Shown in pieces: positions 37,330 to 47,415 of a DNA stretch of 64,000 nucleotides (position 1 is its first letter; every line of letters begins with the position of its first letter). The translations under genes were made by a program, and so were the position numbers. The notes below the pieces were generated by a model. It searched no databases and was not told the origin of the DNA. It saw only the letters and a program-made list of their open reading frames with translations. This stretch comes from Monosporascus cannonballus (lineage: Eukaryota > Ascomycota > Sordariomycetes > Xylariales): the NCBI GenBank assembly GCA_004154925.1, contig QJNS01000180.1, positions 69,905 through 133,904 on the forward strand, given 5' to 3'.

Positions 37330-38480
37330 AGGACAAAAAGGAATACCTAGTTGGAAATTAAAAAAGAAAAATACCAAAATACTTAACCGGAAAGAAAAAG
37401 CTTATTATAGAAAAAAGGTTGGACTTTTTAGCTTAAGAGGTTAAAAGCCTGAAAAAAAAAGAATATTTGATTCGCCAAAGAAAGGAAACCGGCCTTTCCG
37501 CAGTTCGGCTTCCCTAGAGGACGAAGTTAAGGAAGTGATTTTTAATTATTTTCGTACGGCGCGGAACGATTATAATAATAGAGAATTTCGATTTTGCCAT
37601 TATTTGCCGCAAATTAGTTACGAAAAGAAACCGTATTATCTCCTAGTTATTACGGAATACCTAACATTAAGGGCTATAAATTAATTCCCCTTAAGCCCTA
37701 TAATGGATTTACGGATATAAAAAGATTTCTGGTACAAACCAGATTTTACCTCAAATTTTATAAGAATTCTTTAACGGAAGATTATTAAAAGATAATAACC
37801 ATTTTTTAATTACTTACTGGAAATTTTTTTGGTAATTTAAATTAATTATAAAGGATTATTTGTAAAATTATTTTAACGAATTTTTAAATATAATTAATTA
37901 TATTTTTAACAAATATAAATATTTCGAGGAAAAAATGCAAATTTTATTTGGAAATCCAAATAAAGAATAACATATAATTAAGCAATTTTATTTTTTTTTG
38001 CCAAACTAAATTAATATCCGAATATATAACAGAATTTAATCGTTTGGCAGTTATTTTTAACTTGTTAAAAAACGCATTATTTTATCTTTATTATAATGGC
38101 TTAAAACTTTAAGTTAAGAATAAATTATATATAGAACTTAAAATAAGATCTTTTGTTAAATATGTTAATAAAATTATTATTGCGGATCGACGAACCTTTA
38201 ATCGGTACTTTAAGAAAAAAAGAATTAGCAAACGAAACGATAATAAGAACTTTAGTAACTAAATTAAGAAGGATAAAAGTAAGCTTTAGAAAAAAGCGAA
38301 TTCTGTTACGAAAAAGCTTAAGAAAAATAAGTTTAAAGTAAAGTATTTTAATTGTAGCAAAAAGGGGCATTTTAAAAACGAATACCGTTTTCCTGCAAAA
38401 AGGGACTTTAAAAAAGAAGGAATTTCTTAACCTTAAAAAAAGTTAAAATAATTGAATAAGAAACCGATAATAAGGCAAAA
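37330..38480 (+). pseudogene. Family A gag relic
   Basis: Broken frame whose best landmark is a zinc knuckle at 38,344-38,385: KYFNCSKKGHFKNEY. The first and last Cys of the C-X2-C-X4-H-X4-C motif have become Tyr (TGT/TGC to TAT/TAC), the middle Cys and the His remain. Limits are approximate. Confidence 0.75.
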
Positions 38481-39299
38481 AAAGAGGGGAAAAAATTACT
38501 TCGACCTTTTTTTAGCCAAAATTTACTATTATTATAATTACTTAAATCCGAAGCGATATTTTAGAGTACGAGGATTATCTTATTTGCTAAGATTTTAAAG
38601 TTAGAGCCTATAAGTACTATTTAGGATAAACGGCTTCCAGAATAATTATGGAGTTAAGATATTAATATTACCTTATTTCCCAGAAATGTAAGATGTATAT
38701 AAAAAATGGTTAATTTCGCTTAGATATTAATAATTATAGATAGTTGTTTTCGGAGCTTTACGAATTTTTAAAATATATTATTTATTAGAAGATATTACCG
38801 GTAAATTTTTACGATTTGTTATATTTTATTGCTTATTACCGTAACGATTATTTCGTTTATTTTAAAGTTAAAAAGGATAATAACTTTTGGCCTAAATGGG
38901 ACGAAAAGATATTTACCGGGCCCGATAACGAATGTAAATGTATAGAAACCCTCCGATAGCCGAAATACCTTAGGTTTTATTACTTATATTCTAATTTAGA
39001 ATAGAATCGAAAGGTTATATTGTGAAGATATTTATATTACGCTTTGACGTTTTGTATTTAATACGAACTTTTAAATATCGAAATATCTTTTTCGAAAATA
39101 TATTTTTCTGATTTTATAACTTAGAAAATATAAGATTAAAAGTTAAGCTAAAAGAAAATAATTACTTTCGGATATTAATTAAGCAAAAGAAAATGGTATA
39201 AATATATGAACGACTATTGTACTAAGTATGTAATTAAGAAAGTTCGAAAATAAAAACGTTTTTTTGCAAGTAAACTACATTAATTAAAAAACGATAAAA

Positions 39300-42200
39300 A
39301 TTTTCAAAAGTAAAATATTAAAAAGCCTTAACATATAAGACCTTATATAAGGTAATAAAAAGATTACGTAACCAAATCGAGATTTCTTTACAATACAAAA
39401 ATAAAACGTTTAAAGTTATAATCGATTTAGAAATAAACGGTAATTTTATTTTTTATAGTAACAGAAAAATATTAGATTCCCTAGAAATATAAGTTAAAAT
39501 CTTATAAATTACGTACGGTAAACGGAAGTTTATTTATATACGAAAACGGACGAATTTTTCGAAAAACTAAAAAACTCCCAATACGAATTTAAGGATATTA
39601 AAAACGGATTTTGCTAGATATTGCCGATATTTCCGGATACGATATTATTTTGGAAATGCCATAATTCCGGTCCAGCAATTTACATATTAACTGGAAATAT
39701 TAAACGCTTTTATGGAAATAGAAATTAAAGCTACCTAAGGAAGACGACTAAGAAATCTGTTATATTATTAAAAAAGTCCAGATTATAGATTAAGCTTTTA
39801 CAATACTACCTAAGTATTAACGATTCAAAAAACCGTTTAAAAACAAAAAAAAACCATAAGTTACCACCATATAGTTAATGGGATTATAAAATACCTATTA
39901 AGGAAAAACATTATTCTAAATTTTACAAGATTTATTATATAAACCTTAATAAGTTAAGGGCCTTATAGAAAAGTATTTAACTTAACTTGAAAAAAGGATA
40001 TATTTAACTCTTTGATTTTCCCGCTAAATATCCCATTTTTATAATACCAAAAACTAAGGATAAAAAGCAAAAAATCGATAAAAACGAAAATCTGGTTTTC
40101 AGAAAAGTAATCGATTACAAATAGTTAAACAATATTACGATTAAAAACGGATATTCCCTAACCTTTATAAGTACGTTAAAGGAAAACGTTAGCAAAGTTA
40201 AGTGGTTTACTGCATTTAATTTCCGAGACGGTTATTACCGTATTAAAATAACAAAAAAAGAAAAATGGAAAACGGCATTTAGAATAATATATAAATTTTA
40301 CGAATATAAAGTAATACCTATGGGATTTATTAATGTTCCGGCCAGTTTTTAACGTTTAGTTATAATTACGTTCAGAAAATTTCTGGATAAATTTATATTG
40401 GTCTATCTCGACGAAATTCTTATTTACTTTGAAATTTTAGAAAAGTATAAGAAATAAGTCGCCTAGGTGCTTTAGACGTTAAATGAAGTAAATATCCGAG
40501 TTAACCCAGCCAAGAACGTATGGTATACGCAGAAACTAGATTTTCTGGGATATATTTTTACCCCTGATCAAATTTAAATTTAACATTTTAAAATGAAAGC
40601 AATTAAAAACTAGCTTATTTTTAATAAGGCAACCGTTATAAATATCCGGTAAATCTTAGGATTTACAAGTTACGTACGTAATCTAATTAAAGGATACGGA
40701 AATATAATTAAATTATTAACGAAATTTACGACTAAAAAGTATGCGGGAAAAGAATTTGAATTTCCAAAAAAAAAAAAACAAAGGAAATGTTCCGGGTCTT
40801 AAAAAATATGATTATTAGCGGACCTATAATAAGATAACTTAATGCCGATAAAAGGAAATGCCTAAAGATAAATGCTTTAAATTACGTACTAGGTGTTGTC
40901 CTAGAACAACTAAAGGATAACGACAAATGGTACTCAGTGGCATATTATTCAAAAGCATTCCGAAACGCAAAATTTAAATACTTAATTTACGACAAAGAGC
41001 TATTAGCAATTATTAACGCTTTTAAAAAATGGGAATTTTTTCTTAACGGAACGAAAAAACCCTTTGATATTTACTTTAATTATAAAACCTTTACCCGATT
41101 TATGAAAATATAAGAATTAAATAAAAGATATAAAATTTAGATAGTTTTCTTATTAAGATTTAATTTTAAAATATATTATATTAAAGGAACGAAAAATATC
41201 CAGGCGGATATTTTTAATTATAAAAGCGATTACGACTTTAAAATTTTTAAAAAAAGCATATAAATGTTATAGTATAACCAAGATAACATAATATAATTAT
41301 GCGAAATCTTAAAAAAACCGACCCCGAATTTTTAATACGATTTCGGAATTCTTACGATATAAAGAAACAGGAAAAGGTTTAATAGCTAAAAAGATAATCA
41401 AAAAATTAATTATTGTATTATAGCAAAATTTATGTTCCAAAAGATTAACAGGAATAGTTCGTAAGGGAATTTTACGAAAACTTATTATATAGACACTAAG
41501 AAATTTTTAAAATTACTAAACGGCTACAAGAATAATATGATTTCTCTAAATTACGCCATATGGTTAAGAAAATAATCAAAAACTGCAATATTTGTAATAA
41601 GGCAAAAATAGCCCGCTATAAGCCGTATAGGCTATTATAACTTACGGATATTTTTAATAAAACATAGAATATCATAATTTGAGATTTTATTATTAGCTTA
41701 CCTTTATTTAAAAACCTAGTTATTAAAGTCGAATATGACGAAATATGGGTAATTGTCGATAAATTTACCAAGTATGGGTATTTTTTACCTTTTAAAGGAA
41801 ACGTAACAGTAGAATGATTAACTTATGCTTTTATTAAATATTCCTTCGATAAATATGGCATATTAAAAAAGATTATTTCCGATAAAAATACGTTATTTAT
41901 TTTAAAATTTGGCATTAGTTTTTTTAAATAAATAGGTACCAAACTTAAATTTTTAATAGCTTATTATTCTTAAATAGACGGCCAAATCGAAAGATTAAAC
42001 CAGACTCTAAAATAATATTTTCGAAGTTATATTAATTACTAATAAAATAATTAGATAAAGCTTTTATTATTGGCACAGATCGTTTACAATACGTTTGTTA
42101 ATAAAGATATAGGCGTATTTTTTTATACGGCTATATACGGATACAAAGCAAAAATAAAACGACTTAAATAACCGTTTAATAAGGTACCAAAAATTGTTAT

Positions 42201-42760
42201 AATTGCCCTAAGAATAAAGATATTAACGATAAAAATCAAGATAATCTAGGTTCGTTTCCAGAATAAATTATGATTTTTTCAGTAACCGATAATCTAATAT
42301 TATAATAAGAAAAGAATTAAGGGATTAATTTTAGCGAAAGAAAATAAGGTTTACCTGTTACGCCAAAAACAAAACGTAACTTTAAATATTTCACAAATTA
42401 AAACGAAAAAACCTAACGATAAGCTTAACTGTAAAAAGTTTGGCCCGTTCAAAATTAAAAAAGTTATTTTTAAAATTAATTACCGACTGTCGCTACTTAA
42501 AAACATAAAAATATACCTTGTTTTCCATATTTTTCTACTTAAACCAATACCCAAGAACGCCCTGTTAGAAACAGACTTAAAATTTGAAAAAGATTTTAAC
42601 GAGTACGAAATTAAACGAATACTGGATTCCAAAATAGTTAAAAATAAAGTCCAGTATCTAGTTAAATAAAAAATTACCTATCTAAAGAAAATATATAGGA
42701 ATTATTTAAGTATTTAATGAATACGAAAAACCTGGTTAATAAGTTTTATTGCCAGAATCC
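39300..42760 (+). pseudogene. Family A pol relic with chromodomain
   Basis: Domains in order: retropepsin site near 39,424 (ID followed by GNFI with the Ser-Gly-Ala part mutated); RT with DYKQLNN-like block near 40,113, DGYYRIKI near 40,228, MGFINVPASF near 40,319 and YLDEILIY at 40,404-40,427; RNase H about 40,868-41,040 (LNYVLGVVLEQ, YDKELLAI); integrase HHCC with NCNICNKA at about 41,581-41,604 and core from about 41,683 (DFIISLPLFKN, IVDKFTKYG); C-terminal chromodomain about 42,600-42,720 (YEIKRILDSK, VQYLVK). Stops are spread through it. Chromodomains of this type bind H3K9-methylated nucleosomes and direct integration to heterochromatin. Confidence 0.88.
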
Positions 42761-42829
42761 TAACCGACCGTCTTTAATGCGGCCAAGGTTATAGGTAATA
42801 AAGGTTTTTTATTTAAATTTAATTTTACG

Positions 42830-43310
42830 CCGTTCCAATCGAAAAAAAATAAACGCCTTCGCGATAGCGTCTATTTCGAAAACAAGGTGTACCTGCTTTG
42901 TTTTTATACGACGCTGTTTTTCTTCTAATTTTTCCTATTTTTTTAATTAATCCATTTTATAACTTTCTTTCAAAATAGTAAAAGTTTTTTTTTTGCAAAA
43001 TATCTTGCTAAAAACGCAAACGCTTTAAGCGACCCAGAAGTTCTATTAATTTGTCCTTTATTTCGCGCTATTCTTTTTATAAACGTTCGCGTTTTTCCTT
43101 AATTTTTACCAGGGAGTTTATGTTTAATACGTTATAAATTGAGCGTTGGCGACGGGTATAACAACCATAATTTGGAATGTCCATTACGTAAAAGTAATCA
43201 AGCTTCCCGAAACGAACATAATTTGAACAGGCGACGAGTTTAAAGCCAAATTTTTCGATAAAATTCGTACGGTTATCGCGCGCTTTACGTTAATTCAGCC
43301 GAGGTTTTTT
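42830..43310 (-). pseudogene. Antisense ORF relic in family A chromovirus
   Basis: On the strand opposite to gag-pol, between the chromodomain and the 3' LTR, one frame reads with only a few stops: FGFKLVACSNYVRFGKLD, then MDIPNYGCYTRRQRS, SLVKIKEKRERL, and a helix-like KDKLIELLGRLKRLR with QDIL. Cys positions near Tyr at TAT/TAC codons suggest lost Cys pairs. The layout (Cys-rich first half, charged Leu/Arg helix second half) matches the antisense frame of family B. Function unknown; possibly a small nucleic-acid-binding or regulatory protein of the element (inference). Confidence 0.6.
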
Positions 43311-43438
43311 TTTTCTTTTTTCGAATACGGCCTGTTATGATAAGATTAGCTGGAACCTTTTTAACTTTTTTCGACAAAACGAGGCGGCAACCTCCGGTTC
43401 TTATTTTTGGGATAAATATCCTTAAAAAAGGGAAATAG

Positions 43439-43857
43439 TGTTATAAGAATAGGGGTTCCTATTTTAAGGAGGCCAACCTTTAAGGCTTAATGTGGAACTG
43501 TTACGGCTGAATTCCGGAAGGGAGTTTTTGGCTTAGATAATATGATCTAAGTAATCTGGTAAATTAATTAAATTACATAAATCATATCGATTTACGATAT
43601 ACTTACTTTGGGAATTGGGATATATAATAAATCAATTTTTTATGTAAATAGCACCTACTTAGTTTTGCTCCTTAGCTATTAATCTAAGCTTTTAATTAAA
43701 AGGTAACTGCACCGTTCTCTAATTGAGGGAAAAGTCTTTAAATCTTTTTAACGAATAGATTACTGAATTATTCCTCGCCCTATTGTTATCTGTAAATCAA
43801 GACCCCATTTCGGATACTGCTTATACCTCCAGGTAGATGTATGACAGGTTCGTTACA
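43439..43857 (+). repeat. Family A 3' LTR
   Basis: 419 bases. Compared with the 5' LTR, the inner 200 bases show C-to-T and G-to-A changes while the outer 210 bases (43,645-43,857) keep normal GC; the pattern mirrors that of the 5' LTR. Confidence 0.93.
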
Positions 43858-44049
43858 AAATATAAGATCAGCAGTTTTAATAATATCTGAAGCTAAATAT
43901 CCTTATTCGTACTTAAGTAAGATATATTCTTAAGTTATATTCTTATAAATAATTATACGATTAGTTTTAACATATTTGTCTTAAATTCTAAGCAGTATAT
44001 ATTTCTTTACATTAATAATATTAAAAATGTATTAAATAAATATATAATA

Positions 44050-44475
44050 TGTAATAGCTAGGCGGTTTAACCAATTATTAAACCTTAGTCGGACGGGTTT
44101 TTGTTGGCAGAAGTATCTTGGGAATCTAAGTAAGAAATACAGTAATCGTATTACGTTTCGTAATATTAAGAGCGTCTTGGATAACGATATTATATTGCAA
44201 GCTACTATTATCTAAATTACAGTAATTAATAAACGTATTATATTTGTCCTTTATTAGATTATTTAGATTTCGTAATAATCTCAATAATCCCGTTTTTTAT
44301 AGATTTCGTAATAATTTTAATAATCCCGGTTTTTCGTAAATCTTACCATAATCCTAATAATCCTGTTTTTCGTAGATTTCGCAATAATCCCAATAATCCT
44401 GATACGTAACTTTCTTCCTGGTGCTCTACTTATCTTAATTGTTTTCCGATACGTTAAGGTCGTTAGATTATAACA
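44050..44475 (-). repeat. Family B LTR variant with internal tandem repeats
   Basis: 426 bases starting TGTAATAGCTAGG and ending ATAACA, longer than the 371-base LTR of the younger element. The extra length is largely four imperfect 36-base tandem units at about 44,263-44,402 (AGATTTCGTAATAATCCCAA core). A polypyrimidine tract CCTTTTCCTTTT (44,480-44,491), the complement of a polypurine tract, follows, as expected beside a minus-strand 3' LTR. Confidence 0.75.
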
Positions 44476-44519
44476 CAATCCTTTTCCTTTTAAGATTTTC
44501 GTTCCGAAAATTTATTTTA

Positions 44520-45060
44520 TAAGTTCTTAATTTATTATAACAGGCCGTATTAAAAAACATACTAAATTTTTTTCCTGATCGAAAACTGCTTAACGTAATT
44601 TTTTAATGGCCGCGGTACTTTCTGTAAACCCTGTTAAGATAACGCCTTAGTTTTATTGCGAACGAAAAAAAATTAGAATGCAAATTGGCCGAAAACGACT
44701 TTTCTCGTTATTTGTTTTGTATCCAAAATAACTAATCCAACTATGACGTACGTAATCTTAGCCCAAAGTAGCTGTAACGCATTACCGCTTAATACCGAAA
44801 ACTGGAACTGGAGTTGGAGGCCGCTAAGGAAAAAGCTAACCGGGTTATTTCGAAGATTAACGTTCGTTTGCGTCGTTTGCGTAAATAAAAGAAAATGTGG
44901 TACGATAAGATAGTAAAAGCCGGATTTCGTAGTTTTAATAATCTAGCAGAACTGGAGAAGTTGGAACGTAAGGAGCGAATAAGAGCTGCGAAAATCACGT
45001 TAGTAACGTCTGTTAACTGGTCCAACATTAAATTTACGAACTGGTCGATTATTAACTAAG
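44520..45060 (+). pseudogene. Antisense ORF relic in older family B copy
   Basis: The + frame, opposite to pol, reads ELELEAAKEKANRVISKI, NVRLRRLRK, stop, KKMWYDKIVKAGF, NNLAELEKLERKER. The second half is nearly intact over about 90 codons and forms a charged Leu/Arg helix. Upstream parts (CKLAENDFSRYLFC) suggest the Cys-rich N-terminal half. It corresponds in position and sequence style to 46,814-47,415 in the younger copy. Confidence 0.6.
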
Positions 45061-46370
45061 GGGTTTTCGATTTTGCCGCTTTCGACGTTGTTAGTGAAAG
45101 TTCTTTAACAGGCGTTGGGCGTTCATAAGATTCTTGGCTGGTTCCCAGGTGTTTTCGGAATTTGGGTGTTTTTTTATTTGATCAGATATTAGATAAATCC
45201 ATCTTCTTTTCGTATATCGAATATTTTTTCTATTTCGTACACCGTATTATTCTTTACCTTTATATTGTTTTGTACTGTATGTATCTTGATTATATCTGCT
45301 GTTAATTCGAATAAGAAAATATGAAAAATTGGATGGAATTTGTCTTTTAGTGGAAGTTCTAATTGGTAATTGCTCTTTAAAAATTTCTTAACGATTTTAT
45401 ATAGATCGATATATTTGAAATCGAATTTTTTGCTAAGTCGTTTCGTTTAAATATATTTTATAGCGAGGTAAATTATTTTTCTCTTTTCGAAAGTTGATCC
45501 CTTTAACCGTTTTTCGTTATAATATTTGCTTATTTGGTTTTACACGAATTTTAATTTTGTTTTTATTTTTTAATGTAATTATCTAAGTTATTTTGCTATA
45601 AGGATTGCTTTAATATTGATTAAACCATTATCGCGTATTTCTTTATAAATTTTTGAGGTAAAACCAAAGTGTACGTCCGCTAGATTTATTTTAATATTTT
45701 CGTGATAACTGGTATTATAAGCTAGCTAGGCAACAGGTAACTTTTTAACCTAATTATTCTGTTCGTAATTAATATAATATCTTAAATAAATTTCTAAGAT
45801 TTAATTTATTCGTTTTGTTTATTTATTTGTTTATAGTTTAAAAGCGCTAAATAACTTATGATTTAGACAGATTTACGTTATAAGACCTTGTCAAAACTTA
45901 AATACAAATATTAATCCTTTGTTCGAAATAGTTTTTATTAGTAATCCGTATATGCTAATGGTATTGTTGAAAGGGGTGTATGCAGTTTACTCGGCATTTG
46001 TGTTTTTATAGTATGGTAGAAAATAGGAATATTTCGTAAATCGATCGACAAATACGAAAATATTGTCGTAATATATTTTTATAACGAAATTTTCTATCAT
46101 AAAGAATTTAATAATAAAATCGAATATAATTAAATATTATAGTCGTTTTGCAATTAATAATAGCTGTAACTTTTCGTATAGTTTATATCGTCGTATTTTA
46201 GTTTTACTATAAAGGTCGTATTATCGTATATATTTTTATATTATTAACTCTATTCTAAGAAATTAATCGGTTCGTTATAACTTTTTTAAGGTTTTGTAAA
46301 TTTCTGGATATATATTTATTTAATCTTTATATATTTTTCGTACCAACCTTTCTTACTATCTTTGTAGAAC

Positions 46371-46741
46371 TGTGACGAGCTATAGGGTTTAACCAACTAT
46401 TAAACCTTAAGTCGACGGGTTTATGTTGGCAGGAGTATCGTGAGAATCTGAGCAATAAATACAGTAACGTATCACGTCTCGTAATACCAAGGGTGCCTTA
46501 AGTAACGATGTTTTATTGCAAGCTGGTGCTATCTAGATTATGGAGGTAATAAACGTATATATCCTGATTCCTTTATTACTGCTTATTTTTGTTCAGCAGA
46601 GCCCTGCTAAGCAGTTGCTTGGTGCTGCTCAGTTGTACTCAGTTGAGACCCGTTAAGCATTGATCACGTAACCTTGAACTAGTGTAGCTTGTGATCTTGG
46701 CTGGACCGTTTTTGTAGGCCCAGCTGACTTAGGTTGTAATA
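46371..46741 (-). repeat. Family B 3' LTR (left end)
   Basis: 371 bases, starting TGTGACGAGC and ending GTTGTAATA on the + strand. Nearly free of RIP, unlike its partner. Confidence 0.93.
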
Positions 46742-46813
46742 CGATTTTCCCTTTCCCTAAATTTTGCCCTTAAGATTTTTTCTTTTCCTTTTGGTAAGCC
46801 TTTTCTTTTTAAG

Positions 46814-47415
46814 ATGTCGGCTTGCGTTATTAAAAACCGTCGTCAGGTCCTTTCGTCCATTACGCGACGTCAAAATCTGCTTTTTATTTTTAACGATTTT
46901 AATTTTGAAATTATGCCGTATTTTTTATGCTTTTTTAAAAGGTGGAAATGCGAAATAATAAAAAACGTTTCCAAATGTAAGGCGTATATTAAACGTAATT
47001 ATTCTTACGATAGTAACGGCGTTCTCTTATTTTTTTTAAAAAATATTTGTGCCGAAAATTAACGTTTAAAACGTAAGGAGGTGCTGGCGGAAAAATGTTT
47101 CTTAAAATTGCAAAAACGTTATTAATAAGAAATAAACAAGGCCATTACGCGGTTAATTCGTTTTCGAAAACAGAAAACGTTTTTTCGTTCGAAAGGTATT
47201 AAAATGGTATAGCAAGAATTGTAATCGCTGGAAGAACTGGAAAAGCAGGAGCGTTAGAAGCAGGCCAACGCCGAGGTTTTCTTAGCCGCCTTAGCTTTTT
47301 TCTTTAAGTTGTCCGGCGTTACCTAGCCGTTAGACCACGTTAATTAGGACATAATTATATCCGGCAGTTCCGTTATTGTTAATAAAAATTCTTTAATAAA
47401 CGTTAAGCGCTAATA
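46814..47415 (+). pseudogene. Antisense ORF relic in family B chromovirus
   Basis: One + frame, opposite to pol, runs about 200 codons between the 3' LTR and the chromodomain with about ten stops, most at TAA/TAG codons that RIP would make from CAA/CAG/TGG. The first 82 codons are fully open. Motifs: MPYFLC, WKC, SKCKAYIKRNYSYDS (Tyr at likely former Cys positions), then RLIRFRKQKTFF, RSKGIKMV and SLEELEKQER. A Cys-rich module is thus followed by a coiled, charged helix. I do not assign a function. Confidence 0.65.

Larger units (their letters stand above)
36590..43862 (+). mobile_element. Complete, RIP-inactivated Ty3/gypsy chromovirus (family A)
   Basis: LTRs 36,595-37,014 and 43,439-43,857 bound a 7,263-base element flanked by a perfect 5-bp target duplication AAATA (36,590-36,594 and 43,858-43,862). 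LTRs start TG and end in A or CA. Order on + is gag, protease, RT, RNase H, integrase, chromodomain, polypurine tract (AAAAAAGGGAAATAG at 43,423-43,437), 3' LTR, as in Ty3/gypsy chromoviruses. All frames are broken by stops explainable as TGG-to-TGA/TAG and CAA-to-TAA. An additional antisense frame lies between the chromodomain and the 3' LTR. Confidence 0.93.
44050..46370 (-). mobile_element. Older family B chromovirus copy, left part
   Basis: Starts with an LTR at 44,050-44,475 and continues with sequence collinear with 46,742-48,656 of the intact family B element, including the chromodomain (about 45,115-45,245, minus; EKIFDIRK, LIK). It is interrupted at 46,370 by the younger element and resumes at 53,080-53,171 (TTGTATTTTATTTATTTTTT matches 48,660 onward). 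Its far end is lost against an oppositely oriented LTR at 53,172. Confidence 0.8.

Noticed and set aside
38125..38370. Open frames on both strands in the gag region
   Set aside because: Lys/Arg- or Leu/Phe-rich out-of-phase shadows; the zinc knuckle lies in another phase.
44263..44402. Possible CRISPR array from the 36-base repeats
   Set aside because: Units are contiguous without spacers, imperfect, inside an LTR, and the organism is a fungus.
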